From Variovorax sp. 679 (lineage in GTDB: Bacteria > Pseudomonadota > Gammaproteobacteria > Burkholderiales > Burkholderiaceae_C), in contig NZ_RXFS01000008.1 of NCBI RefSeq assembly GCF_003952185.1, forward strand, positions 1 to 64,000: a stretch of DNA of 64,000 nt, read 5' to 3'. Below the pieces are notes generated by a model that ran no database searches, was not told where the DNA came from, and worked only from the letters and a program-made list of their open reading frames with translations. Positions 1 to 8,670 of this stretch are shown here, in pieces. Position 1 is the stretch's first letter; every line of letters begins with the position of its first letter. The position numbers and the translations under genes are program-made.

Positions 1-61
1 TATTCGTACAGTCTTTGGCCGCAAGCCCGGATCGGCGCCGCACGCGCCGGGGCGATGAACC

Positions 62-496
62 ATGAACCAATTTGAGCTTTTCTTCCCGCGAGTGGCGGTG
101 GCAACGTTGCTGCCTCAGCAGGATCTGCCGGCGCCGCCGCCGGAGTCGTCATTTCCAGAGGCGGAGCGCGACGAACCGTTCCTGTTCGAAGACGTCGAAG
201 TCGAAGCGCGCGTCTCCTACACCGTCCGGCTCGCGGACTATTCGCACCCAGCCGCCGACGCGGTGAAAGTCGCCGAGCAGCGCTTCCGGCGAGAGATCGA
301 CCGGCAACTGGGCGACGACGTCGTCGAGGCGTTGCGCGCATTCCAGAACGCGAGCGAGTCGAGCGAAAGCGATCTGTCGAAGGCGGAGATCGCAATGGCC
401 AGGCGGTGGGCCAAGGCCTACGACGCGGCGCGCACCGCGGGTTTTCGCGACCTGGGTGAAACCGACGAGGCTTTCTTCGACGTGCGGCCTGTCTGA
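62..496 (+). CDS. Hypothetical protein, 144 aa
   Basis: I do not recognise a family. The protein is acidic, has no signal peptide or membrane segment, starts with a Pro-rich stretch (residues 21-30) and then has helix-prone sequence with many Glu, Arg and Ala. The ATG at 62 is the first start in frame; the preceding 61 bases hold no gene I can identify. It lies 81 bases upstream of the diguanylate cyclase on the same strand, so co-transcription is possible but unproven. The length and codon bias (G/C in third positions) look like real coding sequence. Confidence 0.6.
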   Translation: MNQFELFFPRVAVATLLPQQDLPAPPPESSFPEAERDEPFLFEDVEVEARVSYTVRLADYSHPAADAVKVAEQRFRREIDRQLGDDVVEALRAFQNASESSESDLSKAEIAMARRWAKAYDAARTAGFRDLGETDEAFFDVRPV

Positions 497-577
497 GCCG
501 TGTAGCTGACGGCCGCGCCGGGTTGCTGCGAATCCGGCCTGAGATGTGTCAAAGTCCGCAAGGCACTCCAGACATCA

Positions 578-2128
578 ATGCTCCGAAAGCAGACAGTGTT
601 TCGTCGACCATCCATCACCTTCCGGACAACGGCCTTCGTCGCCGTCGTCTGCCTCGCCCTCGTGGCGCTCGACTTCCTGAACAGCTGGCATTCCCGCGGT
701 GTCCAGCTCAAGCAGATGAGCGTTGCCACGTCGAATCTCGCGCGCGCGATGTCGCAGCAGGCGGACGACACGATCAAGCAGGCCGATACCGCGCTGATCG
801 GCATCGTCGAGCGCATCCAGCACGACGGTACGGGGCCGGCGGCTCTTGGGCGGCTTCACAAGCTGATGGCGGTGCGGGTGGAGGAACTCCCCCAGCTTGA
901 CGCGCTTCACGTCTACGACAAGGACGGAAACTGGGTCGTCAACTCCCGGCAGGAACCACCGCAGAACCTGAACAACGCGCAGCGCGAGTACTTCGTCTTC
1001 CATCGCGAGCACACGGAGCGCGGCCCGCATATTGGCGTGCCGGTGAAGAGCCGGGTCAACGGCAAGCTGCTCATTCCCGTCTCGCGGCGCATCGACAACC
1101 CGGACGGCAGCTTCGCCGGGGTGGCGCTCGCGACGATCGACGTCGACTTCTTCGCCAAGTTCTACGACAGCCTCGACATAGGCGAAGCCGGTGCGGTGGC
1201 GCTGATCCTCGAGAACGGGACGATGATGACCCGCCGGCCCTTCAGCGTCGAGATGGTCGGGCGGAACATGCGCGAAACCGGGCTCTTCCGGGCATACACG
1301 GACCAGAGGCCGGTCGGCACGGCCGAGATCCTGTCGGCGCAGGACGGCGTCACGCGCCTGAACAGCTTCCAGCGCCTTGCCAACTATCCGTTGTTCGCAA
1401 CGGCAGCTCTTTCCAAGGACGAGATCCTCTCCGCGTGGTGGCGCGAAACGCTCTGGCATACCGGGGGCGTGATTCTCCTGACTTCGATCGTCGCTTTTGT
1501 CGGCTGGCGGCTGGTCAGGCAGATGGAGCTGCAGAACAAGACGGAGGCCGAACTGCGGCGGGCGCGCGACGCGCTGGAAAAGCTCAACAAGACCCTGAAC
1601 ACCCTCGCCATGGAAGACGGCCTCACGGGGCTGGCGAACCGCCGGCAGTTCGACGTGACGCTCGACAGCGAATTCAGCCGCGCCATGCGGGACGCGAGCA
1701 CGCTGGCGCTCATATTGATCGATGTCGACTGCTTCAAGCAGTACAACGACATCTACGGCCACGCGGCCGGGGACGAGTGCCTGCAGACGATCGGCCGCAC
1801 GATCGCAGACCTCGCGGCCCGGCGTCCGGGCGACCTTGCCGCGCGGTATGGCGGGGAAGAGCTGGCCGTGCTGCTGCCGAATACCGACGTGGCTGCTGCC
1901 GCCGTCCTCGCGGAGAAGATCCGCAGCGCGGTTCGGAACCTGGAGATCGTGCATGCCGGCATGCCCGGCGGGTTCGTGACCCTGAGTGCCGGCGTGGATG
2001 CCTTCAGTCCGGCGGACACCCCAAGTCCTCCGAAGGAGCTGATCCTTTCAGCCGACAGGGCGCTCTACGCGGCCAAGATGGGAGGCCGCAATCGCGTCTG
2101 CACTGCGATGCGTTCGACGGAGACATGA
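578..2128 (+). CDS. Membrane-anchored diguanylate cyclase (GGDEF) with extracytoplasmic sensor domain
   Basis: Predicted to make cyclic di-GMP from two GTP at the inner membrane. A first transmembrane helix lies at about residues 14-32 and a second at about 285-308. The roughly 250 residues between them would form a periplasmic Cache-type sensor. A short coiled linker leads to the GGDEF domain from about residue 345. The active-site loop reads GGEEL at 425-429, a functional variant, and the product-inhibition I-site RPGD is present at 416-419, five residues upstream. There is no EAL domain, so synthesis is expected rather than hydrolysis. The ligand is unknown. The start at 578 places the first helix normally after a basic N-terminus. 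Confidence 0.93.
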   Translation: MLRKQTVFRRPSITFRTTAFVAVVCLALVALDFLNSWHSRGVQLKQMSVATSNLARAMSQQADDTIKQADTALIGIVERIQHDGTGPAALGRLHKLMAVRVEELPQLDALHVYDKDGNWVVNSRQEPPQNLNNAQREYFVFHREHTERGPHIGVPVKSRVNGKLLIPVSRRIDNPDGSFAGVALATIDVDFFAKFYDSLDIGEAGAVALILENGTMMTRRPFSVEMVGRNMRETGLFRAYTDQRPVGTAEILSAQDGVTRLNSFQRLANYPLFATAALSKDEILSAWWRETLWHTGGVILLTSIVAFVGWRLVRQMELQNKTEAELRRARDALEKLNKTLNTLAMEDGLTGLANRRQFDVTLDSEFSRAMRDASTLALILIDVDCFKQYNDIYGHAAGDECLQTIGRTIADLAARRPGDLAARYGGEELAVLLPNTDVAAAAVLAEKIRSAVRNLEIVHAGMPGGFVTLSAGVDAFSPADTPSPPKELILSADRALYAAKMGGRNRVCTAMRSTET

Positions 2129-2275
2129 GCGGGGGCCAGGTCGTTCCGGTGCCGGGCACAGGCGATACGCGCAAAGCGCATAAGCAAGCGCGATAAGCGG
2201 ATTTCCCTCCGGACCGCATCACGGGCAAGACTCGAAGACTATTCACAGCACAGCCTTCTTCTCCGGGTGTCCGGC

Positions 2276-3123
2276 ATGTCCAAATCTCCACGCCCGCTTC
2301 GCCTCGGATTCTTCAGCCGCCTGCTCGACGATGCTCCCGCCGCGGAGCGCTACCGCCTGGTCGCCGCGCAGATCGTCCATGCCGAGGCCCTCGGCTTCGA
2401 TTCGGCCTGGGTGGCGCAGCATCACTTTCACGAGCATGGGGGCAGGCTGCCGTCGCCTTTCGTCTTCCTGGCCTACGTGGCTTCGCGCATCCGGCGCATC
2501 AGGCTGGGCACCGGCATCGTCACGCTGCCGCTGGAAAACGCCGTGCGCGTGGCCGAGGACGCGATCGTGCTGGACCTGCTCTCGGGTGGCCGGCTCGAAG
2601 TGGGTGTGGGAACGGGCGGCACGCCCGAGTCTTTCGCGGCCTTCGGGCTGGATGGCAACGATCGTTCGGCCATCTTCGCCAGGCAACTCGCTGTGGTGCG
2701 CTCGGCGTGGGCCGGACGGCAGCTGGCTGGCGGCGACACGCTGTATCCCTCGGGCTCGCAGTTGCCGGGCCGCATCTGGCAGGCCACGTTTTCCGTGAGC
2801 GGTGGCACGTGCGCAGGAGAGGCGGGCGATGGCCTCATGCTCTCGCGCACGCAGCCTCGCCCGGAGCACGCGCCGCATGCCTCGCCAAGTCTCCGTACTT
2901 CCGCCTGCTGGCACGCGACCCGGACACCCTGGGCGCCCGCACGCGCACCGACAAGGACATCTTCTACAACCCCGAAGCCGGCCTGCCACGTGCCGAGCGC
3001 GAGCTCTCGGCCGCCACGGCCTCGCGCTACAACGGCTGCATCTACTGCGTGTTGGTGCACGCGCGCTTCGCCTCGCATTTCTCGCAGCGCACGGACGATG
3101 TGCAACGGCTGCTCAAATCGGCT
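2276..3123 (+). pseudogene. Remnant of a luciferase-like FMN monooxygenase joined to an alkylhydroperoxidase fragment
   Basis: The first ~195 codons from the ATG at 2276 read as a good LLM-class flavin-dependent monooxygenase (FDSAWVAQHHF, GTGIVTLPLENAVRVAED, GGRLEVGVGTGG, GLMLSRTQPRP). Homology stops near 2870. From about 2887 to 3123 another frame encodes the middle of a CMD/AhpD-type alkylhydroperoxidase, including RYNGCIYCVLVHARFASHF with its CxxC-x3-H core, and this also lacks a proper C-terminus. Luciferase-like and alkylhydroperoxidase genes are often neighbours, so an internal deletion fusing two adjacent genes out of frame explains the arrangement. An intact 299-codon reading frame spans the junction, but its C-terminal third is frame-shifted sequence unlike either family. 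Confidence 0.8.
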
Positions 3124-3172
3124 GATGCTGTCGCTGGGAGAGCCGCAGGCGCCGGCGAGGGGCTGACCTGCT

Positions 3173-3286
3173 TCACGACAGCAGGTTCAGCAGCCAGCCC
3201 AGGAAATGGCCGATGGCAACCAGTGCGGCCCAGAGGGCGCGAAGTGCGTCGAGCAAATCAAGCGTCCCGCGACGGCTCGGCCGAAG
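3173..3286 (-). other. Open hydrophobic stretch after the RcnB-like stop codon
   Basis: Directly after the TAG at 3289-3287 the same frame stays open for 37 codons to a TGA at 3175-3173. It reads as an amphipathic/hydrophobic segment (LLDALRALWAALVAIGHF followed by LGWLLNLLS) that would make one membrane helix. The only plausible start is a TTG at 3256. It may be a tiny membrane protein, a relic C-terminus lost by a nonsense mutation, or chance. No ribosome binding site is evident. Confidence 0.25.
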
Positions 3287-3631
3287 CTAGCGAGGGCCGA
3301 AACCCGGCCCCGGCCCGCCATGACCGCCGTGACCGAAGAATGCGCCCAGGAAAGCCGCGGCAATGATCCCGGTGGCCACGGCCACAAGAACATATTGCCC
3401 GTCGACATAGCGCCAAGCATAGCCCTGCGGGGGCTCGTAGAGACCTCTGGATTGCCAGTCGTTCACGCCGTAAGCCTCGCCCTGATACCCGGGCGGCAGC
3501 GGTGAACCAGGCACCAGCGTCACGTTGGCGGTGGCCGGCGGCGGTGCGACCACGCAGCCGCTGAGTGTGGTCGACATGGCAACGACGACAGTCGTGGCGA
3601 CGGTGGTGAGTTTCCGGGTGATGTATCGCAT
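3287..3631 (-). CDS. RcnB-like small lipoprotein
   Basis: A 114-residue exported protein with a basic N-terminus, hydrophobic core and lipobox LSGC, with lipidated Cys at residue 26. After a Pro-rich linker it carries a GLYEPPQGYAWRYVDGQYVLVAVATG motif, split here as GLYEPPQGYAW and RYVDGQYVLVAVATG, typical of the RcnB family of periplasmic proteins linked to nickel/cobalt homeostasis. The C-terminus is a Gly/His-rich tail (GHGGHGGPGPG) that could bind metal. The function is inferred from family resemblance only; no rcnA efflux gene is adjacent. Confidence 0.8.
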   Translation of the reverse strand: MRYITRKLTTVATTVVVAMSTTLSGCVVAPPPATANVTLVPGSPLPPGYQGEAYGVNDWQSRGLYEPPQGYAWRYVDGQYVLVAVATGIIAAAFLGAFFGHGGHGGPGPGFGPR

Positions 3632-3755
3632 CTGGGTTGAGCTCCTCTGGGCAAAAGGGAGGCTCAGCCTATGGCGCTACTTGGGTTGAAATTTGGAGGG
3701 CGTGGAGGGGTAGGGGATTGATACGGGCAGCTGTGCGTTCGGGGCGCGATCAGGT

Positions 3756-4262
3756 CTAGGGACTTTTCGCGCGAAACTTGCTCACTGCATCGAAAAACAG
3801 GCGCTTCGATTTTTCGCGGTCGGGGCCGCCGATCACCAGCAAGTTGACCAGCTTCCGTTGCGTCACATACCCGAGATACAGAAAGATGCGCTGAGCGTCG
3901 GCATCCACGGCATAGCTCATCTCGGCTCCAACCCCTCCGGAATGTGGCCGCGCCATTCGCCACAGGGTTTCCACGCGACCGGGATATGTCTGGCTGTAGA
4001 ACTCGATCTGGGCATTCACGTTGCGTTCGGCCGCATCCAGATCACTTTCTTCCAGCGTTTCGAAAGTCCGCAGACTCAGGATGATCGAGGCGTCTTCCGC
4101 CTCCGATTGGAAATTTAAGGTGTCGGGATCGTCGTTACCGAGTGCCTTCCAGTGCAGGGGGAGGTCGATGTAGAACTCCTCATGAGCGTGCCGAACGGTA
4201 GCGGCCGCGTCGGTTCCGATGGGGGAGGACTGTTCTTGGGGCGGCTTTTCGTGCGAGGGCAT
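3756..4262 (-). CDS. Hypothetical protein, DcrB/PsbP-like fold suspected, 168 aa
   Basis: A soluble acidic protein. After a short Pro/Gln-rich N-terminus it contains a FYIDLPLHWKAL segment followed by strands and a helix, reminiscent of DcrB-type domains; that resemblance is tentative. The ATG at 4262 is chosen because AAGGA sits six bases upstream; an earlier ATG at 4268 is too close to that motif. Longer in-frame extension would run into the tRNA-Arg gene and is not credible. It lies downstream of, and in the same orientation as, the two tRNA genes. Confidence 0.7.
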   Translation of the reverse strand: MPSHEKPPQEQSSPIGTDAAATVRHAHEEFYIDLPLHWKALGNDDPDTLNFQSEAEDASIILSLRTFETLEESDLDAAERNVNAQIEFYSQTYPGRVETLWRMARPHSGGVGAEMSYAVDADAQRIFLYLGYVTQRKLVNLLVIGGPDREKSKRLFFDAVSKFRAKSP

Positions 4263-4346
4263 GAACATTCCTTGTCGATGGCCCGAAAGCAGCGCGAAGG
4301 GCTGGGCGGCGAAGACGATGCCGCAGGGGCTTCGTGGGCACTGGAT

Positions 4347-4423
4347 TGGCCTGCCCGGAGGGGATCGAACCCCCGACAACCTGCTTAGAAGGCAGGTGCT
4401 CTATCCAACTGAGCTACGGGCAG
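4347..4423 (-). tRNA. tRNA-Arg (anticodon TCT)
   Basis: On the minus strand the sequence folds into a full cloverleaf. It has a perfect 7-bp acceptor stem (CTGCCCG with CGGGCAG), D stem GCTC/GAGC, anticodon stem CCTGC/GCAGG enclosing loop CTTCTAA (anticodon TCT), and a TTC-containing T loop on a GGGGG/CCCTC stem with one G-T pair. Discriminator G and an encoded CCA end the gene at 4347. It reads AGA codons, which are rare in this GC-rich genome. Confidence 0.97.
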
Positions 4424-4566
4424 ATTTGAGGCCGGAGAGAAGCCAGGAAAATCAACGACTTAGGCGTCTTTGCTTCCGGGCCGGCCGCCGCGGATTCTAC
4501 CCAGTTCCGCACCTCGCCTTGCGCAGTGAGGCGCTTGGTCGACTCCGCTATGGAGCCAGAACGAAA

Positions 4567-4600
4567 AATGCACACAGCCCGCCATGTGACTGTGTGCATT
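4567..4600 (-). terminator. Probable intrinsic terminator after tRNA-Pro
   Basis: A perfect 11-bp inverted repeat (AATGCACACAG and CTGTGTGCATT) with a 12-base loop lies 9 bases beyond the tRNA-Pro CCA end. On the minus strand it is followed by a short T run (bases 4566-4564, continuing the stem T's). A T-rich stretch also follows it on the plus strand, so it could act in both directions. Confidence 0.65.
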
Positions 4601-4609
4601 TCGATTTTT

Positions 4610-4686
<77 letters not shown>

Positions 4687-4718
4687 ACAAGCCTTCTATT
4701 CTAGCCCGGATATGGGCC

Positions 4719-5423
4719 CTATCGCTTCTGGTACTGCGTCTTGCCGAAAAGAATCTCTCGCTCCTTGTCGCCGGTGATCGGCTGGCGCAGGTCGGCAAGC
4801 ACTTTCACGCCTCGTTGCACGGCCGGCCGCGCGGCGATGCCGTCGAACCATTCCTTCAGGTAGGGGAAGTCGGTGAGGGTGATGCCCTGGTTTTCCCAGC
4901 TCCGCAGCCACGGGAAGATGGCGATGTCGGCAATCGAATAGCTCTTGCCTGCGATGAACTTGTTCTTCGACAGCTGCTTGTCGATCACGCCGTAGATGCG
5001 CTTGGCTTCGTTGCTGTAGCGGTCGATCGCATAGGCGATCTTCTCGGGCGCGTAGATGCGGAAGTGATGTGCCTGTCCGAGCATGGGGCCGACGCCGCCC
5101 ATCTGGAACATCAGCCACTGCAGCACGTCGTAGCGCTCGCGGTCGCCGGTGGGGAGGAACTTGCCGGTCTTGCCTGCCAGGTAGACGAGGATGGCGCCCG
5201 ATTCGAAGAGAGAAATCGGCTTGCCGTCCGGACCGTCGGGGTCGGTAATGGCGGGGATCTTGTTGTTGGGGCTGATCCGCAGGAAGTCGGGCGCGAACTG
5301 GTCGCCCTTGCCGATGTTCACGGGGTGCGCGCGATACGGCAGCTCGCACTCCTCCAGCATGATGTGAATCTTGTGGCCGTTCGGCGTGGGCCACGAATAG
5401 ACCTCGATGGGCGATGCGGACAT
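4719..5423 (-). CDS. yfcG: Glutathione S-transferase family disulfide-bond oxidoreductase, YfcG-like
   Basis: A 234-residue cytosolic GST-fold protein. The N-terminal thioredoxin-like half carries PTPNGHKI (the YfcG/Nu-class active-site region, with Asn in place of catalytic Ser/Tyr), SPNNKIPAI with the cis-proline, and LFESGAIL for glutathione binding. The helical half contains QWLMFQMGGVGPMLGQ and the N-capping box SIADIA. YfcG homologues reduce disulfides using two bound glutathiones. The ATG at 5423 starts MSASPIEVYSW and matches the family length; 17 more codons upstream are open but unneeded. Confidence 0.92.
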   Translation of the reverse strand: MSASPIEVYSWPTPNGHKIHIMLEECELPYRAHPVNIGKGDQFAPDFLRISPNNKIPAITDPDGPDGKPISLFESGAILVYLAGKTGKFLPTGDRERYDVLQWLMFQMGGVGPMLGQAHHFRIYAPEKIAYAIDRYSNEAKRIYGVIDKQLSKNKFIAGKSYSIADIAIFPWLRSWENQGITLTDFPYLKEWFDGIAARPAVQRGVKVLADLRQPITGDKEREILFGKTQYQKR

Positions 5424-5532
5424 GTTGTCTGGCACTCCGGTGATGGGACGTGTGTGATGCGAGCCCGGCAGCATATACGTGCGATTTCAAACGCGCGCAG
5501 GCGCGGGAATTCGCAATCTGCTCAGCGGAATC

Positions 5533-5802
5533 TCAGCCGACCTGCTTTTCGTGCGCGTTGCACCACATCCAGCTCTCGCCGGGCTCGAGCGAGCGGATGA
5601 CGGGGTGGCCTTCGGCATGCGAATGCCTTGTCGCATGACGGTTCTTCGACGAATCGCAGCAGCCGACGTGGCCGCAGTGCACGCACAGGCGAAGGTGGAC
5701 CCAGGTGTCACCGGTCTTCAGGCAGTCTTCGCAACCGCGCTGCTGTTGCGCATGGGGCTGCGCGATCTCGGTGGGTACGTGGTCGCAGGGCTTGATTGGC
5801 AA
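5533..5802 (-). CDS. UBP-type zinc finger protein, 89 aa
   Basis: A single zf-UBP domain with Cys/His pairs at CDHV, CEDCL, LCVHCGHVGCCDSS and HATRHSHAEGHPVI, then GESWMWC. Such stand-alone bacterial proteins share the zinc-binding fold of eukaryotic ubiquitin-specific proteases; their bacterial role is unknown. It lies 60 bases downstream of the thioredoxin-reductase-like gene on the same strand. That gene order recurs in proteobacteria in my recollection, which suggests a functional link in redox or stress response. Confidence 0.9.
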   Translation of the reverse strand: MPIKPCDHVPTEIAQPHAQQQRGCEDCLKTGDTWVHLRLCVHCGHVGCCDSSKNRHATRHSHAEGHPVIRSLEPGESWMWCNAHEKQVG

Positions 5803-5862
5803 CTTCGGACTCCTTCTTTCTTCTTGGGTGGTCTCGGATTCGCGGATGAATGGATGCCTGCT

Positions 5863-7545
5863 TCAGGCCACGGCCGAGGATTGCGACAGATGCTGGTGGA
5901 TCAGTGCAACCGCTGCCGCGCCTTCGCCGATTGCGCCGCCCACGCGTTTGACCGAACCTGAACGCACATCGCCGACGGCGAACACGCCCGGCACGCTCGA
6001 TTCGAGCGCCGTCGATGGCCGGGCCGGAAAGCCGGGGCTGGCAGCAGCGCCGGTCAGTACGAAGCCATGCTTGTCGACCGTCACCCCGCAGCCTTCGAGC
6101 CACGAGGTTTCCGGTTCCGCGCCGACGAAGAGAAAGATGTTGCGCGCCGCGCAGTCATGCTCGTTGCCGGAGGTGTGACAGCGCCATGTTGCGCCGGTGA
6201 GCCCTTCGTCGGAGCCGCCGTGCAGGCGAACGAGTTCGGTGTGTGGCTGCAGCGAGATGTTCGGCGTGGCTTCGATGCGGTCGATCAGGTAGCGCGACAT
6301 GCTGGCCGCGAGCGATGGCCCGCGCACCAGCACGTTGACCTTGGCTGCATGACGCGACAGGAATACCGCCGCCTGGCCGGCCGAATTGCCGCCACCGACC
6401 AGCGCCACCTCTTGCTGCGAGCAGATCTTCGCCTCGATCGCGGAAGCCCAGTACCAGACGCCGCGGCCCTCGAATTCGGCAAGACGCGGAACATCGGGGC
6501 GCCGGTAGCGCGCACCGCTGGCGATGACCACCGTGCGCGCGTGGATCGTGCGGCCATCGGCCAGTGCAATGGCCAGGCTCTCGAGCGGGTTGTCGCGAGA
6601 GCAGTCGAGCGAGACGACCTTGGCCGGGATCAGCATCTCGACGCCGAATTTCTGCGCCTGCACGAAGGCACGCCCCGCCAGTGCCTGTCCGGAGATGCCG
6701 GTCGGGAAACCCAGGTAGTTCTCGATGCGCGCGCTGGCGCCGGCCTGGCCGCCGAAAGCACGGCAATCGAGCACGATCACGCGCAATCCTTCGGAGGCCG
6801 CGTACACCGCGGTCGCCAGGCCAGCGGGACCGGCTCCGACGACCGCCACGTCGAAGAGCTCGTTGCGCTCGGCGGTGTCCACCATGCCGAGGCAGCGCGC
6901 CAATGCTTCGTCGCTCGGGTTGACCAGTACCGAGCCGTCGGGGCATACCGCCAGCAGCTTGCAGGCACCGTACTGCGTGAGCAGCGCGGCGGCATCCGGG
7001 TCTTCTGCTGCGTCGACCAGGTGATATGGATAGCCATTGCGGCGCAGGAAGTTCTCCAGCCGGGCCATGTCGGGCGACTGCGGCTGGCCGATCAGCACCG
7101 GGCCGCTGGCGCCGGATTCGATCAGCGCCACCCGCCGCAGAATCAGCGCGCGGGTGATGCGCTCGCCCAGGTCGGCTTCGGCCACCAGCAGCGCACGCAG
7201 TTGCGCGGGGGAGACGAGCAGTGCCTCGACATCTTCGTCGGCGTGGCCATCAACCAGGGCGGGGCGGCCGCTCAGCTGGCCGACCTCGGCCAGGAACTCG
7301 CCCGGCCCTTGCCGCACGATGGGCACCACGTGACCGAGGCCGTCGCGTTGCGTGACAGCGACAACGCCTTTCAGCAACACGAACATGCCCGGGCCGATTT
7401 CGCCGGCGGTGAACAACCTGGATCCGCGCGCGAACTGCTGCACGGTGCCGAAACGCGCGATGCGCGCAATCTCGGTGTCACTGAGGACAGGGAAAGTCTG
7501 GTGGAGACGGCTGTTGTCTGTGCCGTTGGCGTTGGTGGTGGCCAT
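5863..7545 (-). CDS. FAD-dependent oxidoreductase with N-terminal cyclic-nucleotide-binding domain, thioredoxin-reductase-like
   Basis: A 560-residue protein with three parts. A cNMP-binding domain lies at about 20-140 (GMFVLLKGVVAV, GEFLAEVGQLSGRP). A thioredoxin/glutaredoxin-like segment spans about 150-225. A class-II pyridine nucleotide-disulfide oxidoreductase module follows, with FAD motif VVGAGPAGLATAVYAA, NADPH motif VALVGGGNSAGQAAV and C-terminal FAD motif GVFAVGDVR. The position where thioredoxin reductases have their CxxC instead reads WYWASAIEAKIC, so it cannot be a classical thioredoxin reductase. The ATG at 7545 has GGAG eight bases upstream; in-frame ATG codons at 7659 and 7785 are alternatives. 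Confidence 0.9.
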   Translation of the reverse strand: MATTNANGTDNSRLHQTFPVLSDTEIARIARFGTVQQFARGSRLFTAGEIGPGMFVLLKGVVAVTQRDGLGHVVPIVRQGPGEFLAEVGQLSGRPALVDGHADEDVEALLVSPAQLRALLVAEADLGERITRALILRRVALIESGASGPVLIGQPQSPDMARLENFLRRNGYPYHLVDAAEDPDAAALLTQYGACKLLAVCPDGSVLVNPSDEALARCLGMVDTAERNELFDVAVVGAGPAGLATAVYAASEGLRVIVLDCRAFGGQAGASARIENYLGFPTGISGQALAGRAFVQAQKFGVEMLIPAKVVSLDCSRDNPLESLAIALADGRTIHARTVVIASGARYRRPDVPRLAEFEGRGVWYWASAIEAKICSQQEVALVGGGNSAGQAAVFLSRHAAKVNVLVRGPSLAASMSRYLIDRIEATPNISLQPHTELVRLHGGSDEGLTGATWRCHTSGNEHDCAARNIFLFVGAEPETSWLEGCGVTVDKHGFVLTGAAASPGFPARPSTALESSVPGVFAVGDVRSGSVKRVGGAIGEGAAAVALIHQHLSQSSAVA

Positions 7546-7709
7546 GGGGGAAGCTCCGTTTCGAGAATCCACCGCATTAAACGACGAAGCCGGCCCGGGC
7601 GGCTCAAAGGCGTTTGGCTGGGCTGTAACAGCGTCACGCACCTGCAATGTTCCTGACATGCCCGCTTCATCGCAGGTGCGGAGACTCCCTCGGCAGAAAG
7701 GGTTCCCCC

Positions 7710-8591
7710 ATGAAAGAACTGCCCAACCCGACGTTTCCGCTTTCGCAGATCGGGCTGCGCGCGGCCTTGTGGCCCGCTCCCGCAACCGGTGCTTCCACCG
7801 TTGCCGCCCGCACGTCGGTGCCCCAGGCGCCCGCCGTCATCCTGCCGCAGGCCGTCGAGTCCAGGCAAGGCATCACCGTGGGCTGGGCCCGCCATCTCGA
7901 CGACGTGCGTGCCGCCCAGCGCCTTCGCTACGACGTGTTCGTCGGCGAAATGGGTGCCCGGGTCTCCTCACCGCTGGCCGGCCACGACATCGACCTGTTC
8001 GACGACTTCTGCGAGCACCTTCTGGTGCGTGACGAACTGACCCAGCAGGTCATCGGCACCTACCGCGTGCTCACGCCGGCGCAGGCCCGCCGCGTTGGCA
8101 GCACCTACAGCGATACTGAATTCGACCTCACCCGCCTGCGCGACCTGCGCGAGCGCATGGTGGAACTGGGCCGCAGCTGCGTGCACCCCGATCACCGCCA
8201 GGGCGGCGTGATCCTCGCTCTCTGGGGCGCGCTGGCCGGTTTCATGCACCGCAACAAGCTGGACACGATGATCGGCTGCGCGAGCATCCCGATGTCACAC
8301 AACGGTGTCACGAACGGCGACGCCGCGGCCAGCATCTGGCGCCAGGTCTCGGCCAAGCACATGGCTCCAATCCAATATCAGGTGCAACCGCGCCTGCCGC
8401 TGCCAGTCGAACGGCTCGACAGCACGCTCGACGTGGAGCCCCCAGCGCTCATCAAGGGCTACCTGCGCCTGGGCGCCAAAGTGCTCGGCGCGCCCGCATG
8501 GGACCCGGATTTCAACGCAGCCGACCTGCCGATGCTGATGCGCATCGACGATCTGCCGGCGCGTTACCGCAAGCACTTCCTGGGCGCATGA
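7710..8591 (+). CDS. GNAT-type N-acyltransferase, OlsB/hemolysin-like
   Basis: A 293-residue protein of the acyl-ACP-dependent GNAT group that includes ornithine N-alpha-acyltransferase OlsB. Visible motifs are QRLRYDVFVGEMGA near residue 72, DEFCEHLLV-like acidic loop DIDLFDDFCEHLLV, VIGTYRVL, and VELGRSCVHPDHRQGG, the acetyl/acyl carrier pocket. If it is OlsB-like it makes lyso-ornithine lipid, but no olsA acyltransferase gene is next to it. Ornithine lipids are often induced by phosphate starvation, which fits the phosphate regulon immediately downstream. Start 7710 follows AGAAAGG. Confidence 0.85.
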   Translation: MKELPNPTFPLSQIGLRAALWPAPATGASTVAARTSVPQAPAVILPQAVESRQGITVGWARHLDDVRAAQRLRYDVFVGEMGARVSSPLAGHDIDLFDDFCEHLLVRDELTQQVIGTYRVLTPAQARRVGSTYSDTEFDLTRLRDLRERMVELGRSCVHPDHRQGGVILALWGALAGFMHRNKLDTMIGCASIPMSHNGVTNGDAAASIWRQVSAKHMAPIQYQVQPRLPLPVERLDSTLDVEPPALIKGYLRLGAKVLGAPAWDPDFNAADLPMLMRIDDLPARYRKHFLGA

Positions 8592-8670
8592 AGCCAGCGG
8601 CCGACCGGCTCGAAACCGGGCCGCTCGCTTCTTCATCTGGAGAGGGCCGCCAGCAATCAGCAGGCGCAAC

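Noticed and set aside
575..1954. A long open frame opposite the diguanylate cyclase
   Set aside because: It is rich in His, Arg, Val and Asp, the usual composition of the strand opposite a GC-rich gene, and matches no family.
4263..4379. A longer N-terminus for the 168-residue hypothetical protein
   Set aside because: It would cover the tRNA-Arg gene and lacks a ribosome binding site, whereas ATG 4262 has AAGGA at the right distance.
8600..8640. A GC-rich imperfect hairpin after the OlsB-like gene as a terminator
   Set aside because: The stem contains an internal mismatch region and is not followed by a T run.
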